Shown piece by piece: positions 1 to 10,193 of a stretch of 64,000 nucleotides of DNA. The notes beneath the pieces were generated by a model. It made no database searches and was not told where the DNA came from. It saw only the letters and a program-made list of their open reading frames with translations. The stretch is from contig JAZHRO010000003.1 of assembly GCA_037157565.1 (NCBI GenBank), positions 40,561,001-40,625,000 of the forward strand, written 5' to 3'. The translations under genes and the position numbers were made by a program. Within the stretch, counting starts at the first letter, position 1; each line of letters begins with the position of its first letter. The stretch comes from Thalassia testudinum. Taxonomy: Eukaryota > Streptophyta > Magnoliopsida > Alismatales > Hydrocharitaceae.

Positions 1-2438
1 CCTGTCCCCGAAGGTGATTTCCATACATCCCGTGTCGCAATCAATGTTTGCCTTAGCCGTAGCTAAGAAAGGTCTACCTAAGATTATGGTTGTGTTCGGT
101 AATTTTTCAGGGACTTCCATGTCGAGCACCAAAAAGTCGACTGGGAAATAGAAGTCCTTGACCCGTACAATCACGTCCTCGACAACCCCCTTCGGGGTTT
201 TCACTGATCTATTAGCTAGCTGGATGGTGACAGGGGTTGGTGTTAGCTCTCCAAAACCAAATTAGTGGTACAGGGTTGTTGGAATTAGATTGATAGAAGC
301 ACCTAGGTCCAAGAGCGCTCTATCAACCGTCATGTCCTCGATATTGCAGGAAATTAGGGGTGCTCCTGTGTCAGTTTGCTTGATATTACGAAACTTGCCT
401 ATTCAGCGAGCACAACCTTCCTAGGTGCTTGAGGTCTCGACTTACGCTTGGGTATACAGGCATCCTTTAAAAACTTGGCGTAAGCAGGGATGTGTTTGAT
501 AGCTTCAAGGAGCAGAATATTAATCTGTACTTGCTTAAATATTTCCAACAGCTCCTTAGTTTCCACAACATTCTTCTTTTTCTTGATTGTTTCCAAGGCC
601 TCAGGGTAGGGAGTCTGAATGTGGATTGGTTCTATGTTTGGGTCCTTGGTTGGTGCCTCTTCTGAGTCGGGTATTTCAGCGGGTGAAGTCTCGGGGAGAG
701 TCGGCCATTTGGGATCCTGGGTTTTGGTGTCGCTTCTCAAGGTCACCGCATTCGTAGAGGCATTAGGGCCATGGGTTGATCCTTGAGAAGACAAGGACGA
801 AGAAGAACCAAACCCAGGAGTTGTTTGTGGGACTGGCTGGACCATGTGAGCCTGCCCGGGGTTGCTTTCGAACCCTTGCGAATTGGGGCCTCTGTTAATT
901 ATGTTTCGCGGGTTCGGTTGTGGTTGGGAAGGTAGGGATCCTTGTTGTTTACAGTCCAAGAGTTGGCTTAACTGTCCCTTTACCAAGGCTATTTCCTCCT
1001 AATGTTTCTGGTTCATGTTAGCCATCATCATTATTAGGGTATCCATTTGGTTTTGTGGGGGAGGGGCCACCCTATTCTGATTATATTGGGGTCTAACTGG
1101 TGGTCCTTGCTGATATGGGGAAAGTGTGGTTGCTGGTTTGGCCTGGGCTGCTTTTGGAATTGCACTGGTTTCTGGTTTGTCCAACCAAAGTTGGGGTGGT
1201 TACGCCAGCCAGTGTTGTAAGTGTTGGAGAAAGGGTCAGGTTTCGCATAACCTTGGACAGCTTGCACATCTTCTGGGTTAGCCAATGTTGATGAAGAGGG
1301 AAGGGAGTAATCAAGGGTTGAGGGAGCAAAGGTCCCTCCCTGGAACATGGTTAGGGGTTGTTCCAGTTTCAGTTGGGTTAAGGGCTGGATCAGGTCAATA
1401 TTATGCACTCCCTTTGCTAGGGAGAAAGTCTGTAAGGGGTTCCTGGTCTGGTTCAGTAGCTCATCAATCTTTTTGTCCACCAAATTCCACTCGATCCAAT
1501 TTCTTGACAATGATGTCCATGTCAACCATTCCAAAATTTGCTTGTACCTCATAAATCCCACCACGGGGTTGACTGGATCTGTTGAACTAGGTCATAGAGG
1601 CATTGTTGAGTGAATTCTTGCTCATAGACTCAAAGAGCTCAAACGCGCTCTCCTCGTCTTTGTTCAGGAAGTTCCTCCTGCATGAGGCATCGACGAAGTT
1701 CCGCAGGTTGTTGTCCAGACCATGAGAAAATCTGGGCCAATTGCCACCTTGGTACTTCGTGGTGTGGGCATTTCCTCAAGAGTTCATTAAATCTTTCCCA
1801 CGCCTCATGAAATTGTTCCCCACCCTGGAGTGTAAAGGTAGTAATGGCTCTTCTGAGGGCATTGGTCTTTCCTATGGGAAAGAATTTCTTTAAAAGTGCA
1901 TGCCTCATTTCTTCCTAGGTGGTGATGGGTCTACCTAGGGTTCTAAGCGAATGAAAAGCCTTGTCCTTAATGAGAAGGGAAACATCTTGATTAGAACAAT
2001 GTCAAGGCTAATGTTCCTAGGTTTCACAGTTCGTGCTATGCGGTCGAGATTCTCTAGGTGTTGAAAGGGGTCCTCATTTGAACTTCCATGAAAGTGGCTC
2101 TAGATCAGACTTAAGACATTCAGTTTTAGCTCAAAATCATCTCCCCCCTCGGGGATCCTAAGGTGTGGCTCGACTCTAATAGCAGAGGGATTATAGAAAT
2201 TGCAGAGGGACCTCGGCTGATCCTAAAATGGTGGTATATCAAGTGGTGGTTGCCATGGTATGTCTTGGAAAGGTGGTGGTGGTTGTTCTTGTGGGTTCTG
2301 TAACCATTGTATGACTTGCAAGATGGTGTGGATTTGTTGTTGCTAAAGCCGATGGTTAGCATTAATTTGGGCTTGGATGATGGCCATAGCGTCTGGTGGG
2401 GGTTGATCCTCAGCCTCATCTACCCTAGGTTCAGCCAT
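1..2438 (-). pseudogene. gag-protease pseudogene of element E (Athila type)
   Basis: Gag makes the capsid and the retropepsin cleaves the polyprotein. The likely start is the ATG at 2436-2438, read leftwards, which opens with MAEPRVDEAEDQPPP. The capsid region lies at about 1640-2250 and includes FYNPSA, EDPFQHLEN and the stretch KKFFPIGKTNALRRAI. A proline- and glutamine-rich C-terminal part follows at about 985-1600, with the motif NHPNFGW. The protease lies left of about 400: its catalytic D-L-G is encoded by 301-309 (complement), followed by A-S-I-N-L and, nearer the edge, the family sequence LGRPFLATAKANID. Several in-frame stops and frame changes break the gene, for example a TAA just after the catalytic loop. 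It continues past the window edge. Identification as Athila-type Gag-Pro is firm; the exact domain limits are approximate. Confidence 0.85.
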
Positions 2439-2874
2439 GTTTCCAATAGAATTACATCGCCTAGATTCCTGTCCCAAAACACACAACTCGGGATGTAGTG
2501 AGCGTCTCCTGTGCATACACTAGAGAAGAACAGGAGGGGATGCGGAGGGAGAAAAATGCGAGAAATGTGTTTCAATCAAGCACACAAGCCTAGTCCTTAT
2601 GGTGTATTCCTTAGGAGACCTAGAAATGTCACATAGGGTGATTAAGTCCGTAAGCACTGGACTCCCCTTCCCAAGGCTAATTTGGCCAGGTTGATTATGA
2701 GGGGATTGTAGGGAAGGTTCTTTCTTTGGCTTGTGCCTCCGGTTCCGTAGACCCCACACTGTGGTCGTTTGACACTGCCCTACAGCCTAGTCACCAGATT
2801 CTACCAAGGGAATGAAAGCCAGGTGCCCAGCGAACAAAACCTTGCCTTTCGAAACTTAACTCAGTCCTGCCTAG
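2439..2874 (-). other. 5' leader of element E, gag-proximal part
   Basis: This noncoding leader lies between the primer-binding site and gag. It continues at 14132-14876 on the far side of element A. It contains a stretch around 2700-2830 that resembles the leaders of A (about 6340-6430) and D (about 32960-33090), so part of the leader is shared between families. No gene is visible here. Confidence 0.6.
2870..2874. repeat. Target-site duplication of element A (left copy, CCTAG)
   Basis: CCTAG directly precedes the TG of the 5' LTR, and the same five bases follow the CA of the 3' LTR at 14127-14131. This fixes both ends of element A and shows that it inserted by integrase. Confidence 0.93.
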
Positions 2875-5050
2875 TGATTGCGCAGCAATCATAGGTCTTA
2901 ATTGACCAAAATTAAGCTAAAACTTAGCATAAGTTAGGGTTATTCATGCATGCATATGCATTATCTGCATCTTTACGGCTTTCCTTTAGCTATGCATAAA
3001 ATAATGTTATAATGTGCTGATTAAGTGTATTATGTCGATTGCAGGCAATAAGCAGATCTGGAGCAGGATCTGAAGCTGGATATGAAATAACGGGAGTTGT
3101 GGCAGAGCTGGAGCAGAAGGCCTACTTTAGATGTAGGAATAATAATGTAAGGGGGTTAAAGGTTTTCTATTCTATTAAGTAGAAATAAAGCAGTAAAATG
3201 TGAAGAGCTTAGGTCCATCCTAGCCCTAGGATAACCTAGAGACTTCCCCAAGCCTTAGCCACCCTTAGATTAGGTCACAACACCCTAGGAAGCCCTAAAA
3301 CCCTAGTTCCAACCCTTCTCTGGAAGTCCAGATAAGTTTTAAGACATCCAGGACCCTTAGCCAACTCTCGCACACTTCAAACCTACTTCTGCAGTGTTAT
3401 TGGACGTCCAGACACTTTGTCAGACATCCAATTTCTGCAGAATACCCAAAACAGAACCCGAAATCCTTCCTGACTCTGATTGGACGTCCAGACAACAAGT
3501 CTGGACTTCTGATTTTTGAGTATAATACGTCTGATACTACTCTCCAATTCCTATTTTGAGATTTAAGCCTTGATCTTGGATCTCTAGGTCCCTAAGCCCA
3601 ATTTCAACCCCATACGAACCGAAATTAAGGTGCCCTAACCCGAGTACATCACCTCTAGACCTCCCTAAGGACCTAATTAGGTCCTCACTAAACCTAATTG
3701 ACTTGGATCTTAGTCAATTCCATCATCCTATTCAATTGGACTCATTGAGTCCAATTGAGCCCTAATCTCTGCACACATTGTCCAATTGGACTCAGTGAGA
3801 GTCCAATTGACCTATACCTGACTTAATTGAGTTGTTTTACTCTCAATTAAGTTTCCACACACCCAATTAAACTTGTATTAAGTTTAACTGCACTTTACCA
3901 TAGTGAATTAGGGTTTATAACCCTAATTTGAGACCTACCTTGAGCTAAACCCACTAGAACCCAACCTAATCAACCTAGCCACCTAAGTTTCATCCCACAC
4001 ACACCCACACACACCATCCACATGAAAATATCGAGCCTAGAGTTCTCTAGAACTCTCTACCATGTGTGGTTGCCTTGGTTGCCAAAAATAGCAACCAAGA
4101 GCCATTCAATTTTTAGATCCACATTTGGTGCGTCTAAAAACCGCCATCCACCCTCTCTTTCTCACTCTCCCATGAGCTCCCACCATAGGCCTCTCTAGAG
4201 AATTCCATAATTCTCTAGAGAGCTTCCATTGGGTCTATAAAAAGACCCCATGGGTGGCCATTGGCACTCGTTCACTTCCTTGGCATTCATTCCACCTAGG
4301 CTAGCCACTTCCATCTCCACTCCACCTCCACGAGTAGAGCACCACCATGGAGGCCACCATCTCCACGCCAGGAAGCTGGATCAGCTCCCCAACCTCTCTC
4401 CAAGGGCCAGCCTAAGTTCCATTGGCTGCCACTCCTTCTCTCAACCACTCAAAGGCCATCGGGGACCACCCCTGAATGCCCTTCCATTCTGCTAGATTTA
4501 GATTATGCTCTTCATATATTTACTGCTTTTATTTACTACTTACTAGTGTAGTCTTACTTCTCTCCCAATGATGCATGCGAAATCCCCCCATCGATTCTTG
4601 TATGCGATCATTTTTTGGTAGCCAGATTTAATTTTCAAGCATTTATGTACAAGCTTTCCTCTAGATTGCTTGTGCAACAACTCCCAAATGAATGAATGAA
4701 AACACATTTATATATATATATATATATCTCTATCCATTTGAAATCACCATGAGCTTAATGATTGCTATTATCTTTTGCGTAATTAATGTTGCCTGTTTCT
4801 AGCTCTTAATATTCTTGCAACTAAGCATGTCGTACGTAAATACGTAATAATCACGAACCGACATGCGATTCTAAACAAAGTAGAGCGGCAAAAAGATCGA
4901 TTTCAAAAGTAAAAACAATGCCTCCCAGAGACGAACGACCGGGACTCAAAGTCTCGTTACTTTTTTACAAAATAATATCTTTGTTGGATCGTATTTCGCA
5001 ACTATACTCCGACGCTTTTATCAAAAATGCGATCTACGTTTTCACCAACA
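2875..5050 (+). repeat. 5' LTR of element A
   Basis: The LTR begins TGATTGCGCAGCAATCA, a 7-bp inverted repeat with a 3-bp centre, and ends ACCAACA. U3 carries ACGT palindromes (TGGACGTCCA at 3401-3410 and 3481-3490), paired AATTGGACTC / GAGTCCAATT motifs around 3730-3810, and the hairpin array with the TATA box at 4039-4248. A TA microsatellite lies near 4710-4730. The 3' LTR is close in sequence but has an additional copy of the AGACGTCT motif that this LTR lacks (about 12597-12620). Confidence 0.93.
4039..4248 (+). promoter_or_regulatory. Core promoter of A 5' LTR: five consecutive inverted repeats, TATA box in the last loop
   Basis: Five hairpin-forming repeats lie in a row. HP1 is AGAGTTCT / AGAACTCT (4039-4056). 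HP2 is CTTGGTTGC / GCAACCAAG (4074-4099). HP3 is TTTTTAGATCCAC and its partner (4110-4140, two mismatches here but perfect in the 3' LTR). HP4 is CTCTCTAGAGAATT with a perfect 14-bp partner and loop CCAT (4191-4222). HP5 is GGGTC / GACCC (4231-4248), with TATAAAAA as its loop. TATAAAAAG at 4236-4244 is the likely TATA box, so transcription should start about 25-30 bp downstream. The same array is found in the 3' LTR and in the LTRs of C, D and J. Confidence 0.8.
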
Positions 5051-5053
5051 AAA

Positions 5054-5071
5054 TGGCGTCGTTGCTGGGGA
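5054..5071 (+). other. Primer-binding site of element A (tRNA-Asp type)
   Basis: TGGCGTCGTTGCTGGGGA starts 3 bp after the LTR end. It matches the complement of the plant tRNA-Asp(GUC) 3' end, as I recall it, apart from two C-to-T changes. The tRNA would prime minus-strand DNA synthesis here. Confidence 0.8.
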
Positions 5072-6750
5072 GGCAACGTCATTTTTCTTGATTTCGATCT
5101 TTTAATCTATCACTGACAAATCTACCTCTACTTTTTTTTTTGATGTGTAGGATAACACGGAAGAAAAATAGGATCTGCGCACACACCGAGCGTGGCGAGG
5201 AAAAATCAGGTGCACATCATCTATCTTAGATTAGGTTTCTCTTTCTGAACCGTAGGAGTATATTTACTTGTTGCAATTTCCTTTGAAAAATTCTTTGTGG
5301 AAAAAAAAAATTCCCATTTTCGTGAAAAAGAAAAAAAAATCAAAAAGAAAAACTTTGAAAAAAATCTAGATTAGGTTTCCTTTTGAATCTAGGATAGAAA
5401 AAAGAAAAAAGAAAAAAAAAAGAGAATTTCGTTTAAATCTTTTGAAAAATTCTTTTTGAAAAAAAAAAGTGCAAAAGATTAAAAAAAAAAAAGCATTTTT
5501 GGTGGAAGGCTTGAATTTCAAATTCAAACCTCTTTAAAAGCTTTTCCACCACCTTTTGATTTTTGGCCAGATTTCAAATCTCACCTAAAAATTCGATTGC
5601 AAAAAATCTGTTAGCGAAAAATTCTTAAGTTCACGTAAAACCTTCATTTTCAAACTATCTTTCAAATGCCACCGTTACTTTGAGAAAACTCCAAGTACAA
5701 AATTTTTTAAAATTCGCAAAGTGCATGGGGGTCAGATAGACCCAGATTCAAAAATTTTCAAAGTTCCAAAAGCGATTCCGAGTAATGTGCGAATCTGTTT
5801 TGACTAAAAATGGTGGGGTTTGAAAGTTGATCTAATTGGGTTTATTTTGCATATTTTTCCTGAATTTTTGAAGATCATTTGATATTGTTTCAAAGCGAAA
5901 AAACTGTCTAGGAGTCAAAGTTCCAAAGCTGACCCCCTGATATTTAAAATTCCCTAAAAATTTGGTTGAAATAGTAAAAATTCCAAAAAAAATACTCTCT
6001 GTAAAACTAATTGAAATAGGAATCTACTCGCAAAATTTCAAATTAATTGGATTCCAATTATTATCAGAGAATCCACATTATTTTTGTGGTCTGTTGAAAT
6101 AAGTAAAAAAAAAATCCTAGAAGTGCATGCAACTTAGGTTGAACCTTTAGGGTCACAACTAGAGAGCGCACTTTTGGCTAACCTAGACATAATCAAGTCT
6201 AGTTAGCCGGTGAGCTTGGTCACCTTGTGGGCCACTCACCACAAACCCCACTGAAGAAAACGGGGTAAAAATAATTTTAAAACACGAATTCAACCCGAGT
6301 TCGTTGTCATACTACTGAACGAATTTAATCTCTCTTGCCAAACCTGGTGACTAAGTCTGCGGGCTAGTGTCAAACAACCGTGGCTCGGGGGTCAACGGAA
6401 CCGGAGGCGTAAGCCAAAGGAAGAACCTTCCCTTAGTCCCTGCGTAACCAGACTGGCTGGGTTAGCTTGAGAGGCGGGATTCACGTTCAGTCGATTGTAC
6501 GACGAACTTACCTTCAGGAATTCAAATCCCTAATGAAAAAATCTGGTCACCTGATTTATAAGGACCATTTGATTGACAGGGCCTTACCCTTGTCCTGTGT
6601 GGCTACACCAACCCAGGGGTTGGGCGGTGTATGCATGGAAGGAGGTCACTTCGACCTCACTTGGTTGGACCTTGGGAGCCACTCCCAAGGAGGCGAGTCA
6701 CCTCGCCCAGGCCATCTTCTCCCCCCATTTCTTCTACTCCAAGAGCCACC
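5072..6750 (+). other. 5' leader of element A
   Basis: This is a 1.7-kb untranslated leader. The part at 5280-5520 is rich in A and T homopolymer runs. The part from about 6160 to 6750 is closely shared with the leaders of C (about 49870-50341) and D (about 32676-33290, complement). A reading frame without an ATG overlaps the gag start and is discussed under rejected items. This is the region where RNA packaging signals would be expected. Confidence 0.7.
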
Positions 6751-9700
6751 ATGGCAAATCCTGGACCTGGACCTAGACCGGGTCAGGACATTGAGAATCT
6801 GGACCAGATGGCTCATCTAGAAGCCCGGGTCGCCGAATCTGAGGAGTGGCATCAGCAGAGCATGGATCGTATCCTGATGGCGCTTGACAGGATGCAGCAT
6901 CTGCCACGAGGAGAACAACTGCGGGATTTTTACAACCCAGCTGCACCTATCATTGCACCGCTAGTCAGAATTCCCGCAGGCAGAGACGCGTTTGAGCTCA
7001 AGCCCAATGTAATTGGGTTGATCATCACTCATTTCTACGGGAACTCAAGCGAAGATCCATTCCAGCACCTTGAGGACCTGAGTCGAGTCGCTGAAATGAT
7101 CTGACCCAGGAATATTGATCTCGGGATCGTTCTGATGAAGCTTTTCCCATTCTCTCTAAGGGACAATGCTTCATACTGGTTCAAGACTATTGGGAAGCCA
7201 ATTGGAACCTGGCCGGAATTACGACGTGAATTCCTGCAAGAGTTCTTCCCAATCGGTCGAACAAATGTAATGCGACGTGCAATCATGACTTTCTCCCAGG
7301 GAGCTGGGGAGAAATTACATGAGGCATGGATAGATTTCATGACCTTCTCCGAAAATGCCCACATCATGGTATACCCAGATGGCACTTGGCTCAGATTTTT
7401 TACCATGGGCTAGATGACACACATCGGTATCTGGCCGATGCATCTAGCGGCGAGAATTTTCTTATAAAAGACGAGAATAGCGCATTTGAGCTGTTCGAAT
7501 CATTAGCGGAGAACTCGATGAACGCCGCATCTATGAACCTGTTCCAGCGGCCTGGTCAGTAGCGGGTTGGTGTCCACGAGGCTCACACCGATTCTATTCG
7601 AGCCAACATGGATATCATCGTCAAGCAGCTGGATAGAATGAACCTGATTGAGAAGAAGATTGACCAGATCAGTCAAGGTCAATTTGACTTGAGCTTTGTT
7701 GTCACAAGATCCTCTTATGCATCCTGAGCCCCACCTGCTCGAGTTAATCTACTCACTCAGGATGCACCTTCTCTGTATTTACGAGATTCCGCATATCAGG
7801 ATCCCGTGAATAATCCAGATCTGGCACCCTACGACCAGGGTTACGCACCACCCGCAGATTATAATGCGTATCCCCTTGACAGATATACGTCGCAGACATC
7901 TTCGGCCTACGACGACGTCAGCGTTATCCAAGGATACGGGCGTAATAACCCATACTCGGAGACGTATATCCCTGGTTGGTGCCAGCATCCGAATTTCTCT
8001 TGGTCTGGTAATTCATAGAGACCACATGAAGATCCACACTACCAGACCAGGCAATACGGGAATGCGCAAAACACGTATCCTAGGCAGCAGCAACCCTGCT
8101 CGTTATACCAGTCGCCGCACCAAGCTGCCAACCACCCTCCAAAGTGGGCCGACCCTCTGGAGGCGCTGAAAGAGGAGCTGCAAGAATCAATGCGGAAGTC
8201 TACACAAGATAGCTTATAGATAATGAAGGCAATGGCTGATCAGATTCGGACCATAAAAAATACGCAGAACCAACTGTTGCAGGAGCATAGGATTCAGGGA
8301 GCCTTGCCCTCCCAACCCGTCCCAAATCCTCGACATGTGTAGAACCAGGGAGCCCCGCCTAGGTTTCAAGCACCGCAGGGACAGGCACACGCCATACTAC
8401 AGGCGCCTCCTGCACCACCTGGTTACGTGCAAGGCAAGCCGCCTTTGCAGAATCCCACGTATTCTGCCCCATCCGCTCCCCCACTGCCTCATGGACAGCA
8501 AGCCGATGCACACGTTGTCTCATTGTGGAGAGGAAGGAAGACATTCGACCCACCACCTAGGCAGGCGGGTTCTGATTTTTCCCACCCTTCACCGCAAGCA
8601 GATTTGACTCCCTCAGCATCTCAGGAGCCACCTGTGGTAGATAAGGGTAAGAGGCCACTTAACCTTGAGATTCCCGTCCCTTTTCCTGAGGCTCTGACAT
8701 GAAATATAGTATGGAAAAAGGACACACGGAATTTCGAGGACCTGAAAGTGTTGTTTAAAGAAGTGCATATTCAAGTCCCCCTCCTCGAGGCTATCGACCA
8801 CATTCCCGCTGTCGCTAGGTTCTTCAAGGACTACTGTACCTCGAAGCGACAACCGAGAGTTGGACGACAAGCGGTATTGTTGAAAGAAGCTAGCGCCGTG
8901 ATTCTAGCTGACCTACCGCCAAAGAAGAAAGACCCTGGCACCCCACTCATATCTTGCTTTTTGCAGGATTCTCCATTTGATCGGGCCCTCCTAGATTTGG
9001 GTTTGTCTATCACCTTAACTCCCACCACCGTATTTAATCGATTTCGATTTGGGGAGTTGAAACCCACCTCGGTTATAATTCAGCTGGCTGACAGATCTAT
9101 CAAAACACGGAGTGGGGTGGTTGAGAACGTGATCGTAAAAGTGCGCGGGTTCTGCTTTCTCGCAGATTTTTTCGTTCTCGATATGGAAGTTCCTCCTAAT
9201 CTCCAAGATGCACCAATTATTTTCGGTCGCCCATTTCTGGCGACAGCCAGAGCGAACATCGATTGCACATCCGGGTGTATGGAGATTGCCCTAGGCAATG
9301 AGCGACTTCGGCTAGACATATTCAGGGCAACAAACAACTTCGTTTGTGATCGAATAGAGGAGGATGGTGAAGACGAAGATTCGGTATACTGTGGTAACAT
9401 TGGGCTCCTTTGCGATGACCCAATGTCTCATTTGTCTACACTATCAGGGTTATCAGACCTCGATCCACATGGGATTGAAACCACTGCATTACACATATCT
9501 CCCCAAGAATCTGACTGTTTGGGGTGCGCTTCTGACCACAGCACCCTTGAATCCAGCTATCTCGATCCATATATTACTGAATTGCCCCTGTTATCGCAGG
9601 AAGACGTGACTATAGCTAACGGGTTTCTCGTTAACGCAGTCACAACCAATTTCACAGGGAGCGACTCAGTGGGAATTCACGTGCACGCGGATCAACAGAT

Positions 9701-9926
9701 TCCCACCTTCGAGTTTGCTCCTCCCATAGCCATTTTTGACTCAAACCCACCCGTGATCAAATTGAAGCCTGTACCCACTCCACACTTTCTTATAGCTAGA
9801 CTTTTTGGAGTAGGGGTGCACAATTAGCTGGTTCACATCTCCAGACCACTGATTCTGGGAGCATACGAGCATATCTTTCTCTTAATCTTAGCTGGCTCCT
9901 ATGCTAGAAATGACACATCAGATTGA
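6751..9926 (+). pseudogene. gag-protease pseudogene with short C-terminal tail, element A
   Basis: The start is the ATG at 6751 (MANPGPGPRPGQ), in a good context just after CCACC. Capsid Gag covers about 6901-7560 (FYNPAAP, EDPFQHLEDLS, RRAIMTF). A Pro/Gln/Tyr-rich region with the motif HPNFSW runs to 8700. The aspartic protease covers about 8750-9350, with catalytic D-L-G at 8994-9002 and the later motif FGRPFLATARANID. The frame stops at TAG 9825-9827, inside a motif that is open in D; beyond it a 32-codon tail runs to the TGA at 9924-9926. Breaks include TGA 7102-7104, a 1-base deletion near 7328, TAG 7560-7562, TAG 8340-8342 and TGA 8700-8702. The 359-codon protease frame (8748-9827) is otherwise open. 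No RT follows. Gag and protease identity is firm; the function of the tail is unknown. Confidence 0.88.
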
Positions 9927-10162
9927 GTTTTCGCCCAGCTGGAGGAGTTAAACTCAGCACATATAGATACCATTCACCCCACATTCCACCATCATTTATA
10001 TATAGCCATTTTTATACATAGCATATTTTTGTTTTAGCATATTTCCCTTTTATATTGCATATTAACAAGTTGGCCGGTGCTGAATATAATTTCAGGAGCA
10101 ATTACAGGTGATTTCTACCCATTCTCTCCCTGCAGCATTTATTTTCTTTTACATTCATGCAT

Positions 10163-10193
10163 GAGGACATGCAAGAACTTAGGCATGGGGTGG
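10163..10193 (+). other. Internal polypurine-tract-like sequence, element A
   Basis: A sequence ending AACTTAGGCATGGGG lies 1.75 kb before the 3' LTR. It closely resembles the true terminal tract at 11911-11944 (ATTTAGGCATGGGGG). Equivalent internal copies exist in B, D and F. It could be a second plus-strand primer or a relic of element evolution. Confidence 0.6.

Larger units (their letters stand above)
1..2874 (-). mobile_element. Athila-like Ty3/gypsy element E, part 1 (gag-protease and part of leader)
   Basis: This is the left part of a minus-strand LTR retrotransposon. Reading right to left it has part of the leader, then gag, then protease, and it runs off the left edge of the window. 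Element A is inserted in its leader: the same CCTAG flanks A on both sides, and the leader resumes at 14132 and ends in a primer-binding site at 14877-14894. The RT, RNase H, integrase and 3' LTR of E would lie to the left of position 1. The strand and family come from the Gag and protease translation. E is a different Athila family from A and C, because its Gag is clearly diverged from theirs. Confidence 0.85.

Noticed and set aside
3600..4000. Many AACCCTAA and CCCTAA strings that look like plant telomere repeats
   Set aside because: They are scattered single copies within LTRs, never in tandem, and occur in each family copy at the same place.
4700..4732. TA microsatellite, with others at 13785-13804, 36163-36184 and 22539-22563
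   Set aside because: These are ordinary simple repeats within LTRs or noncoding DNA, with no sign of a role.
6467..6820. Leader frame overlapping the gag start, with similar frames in C (50163-50372) and D (32668-32868)
   Set aside because: None of the three has an ATG at its start (all open with TTG), and the similarity is explained by the shared leader DNA.
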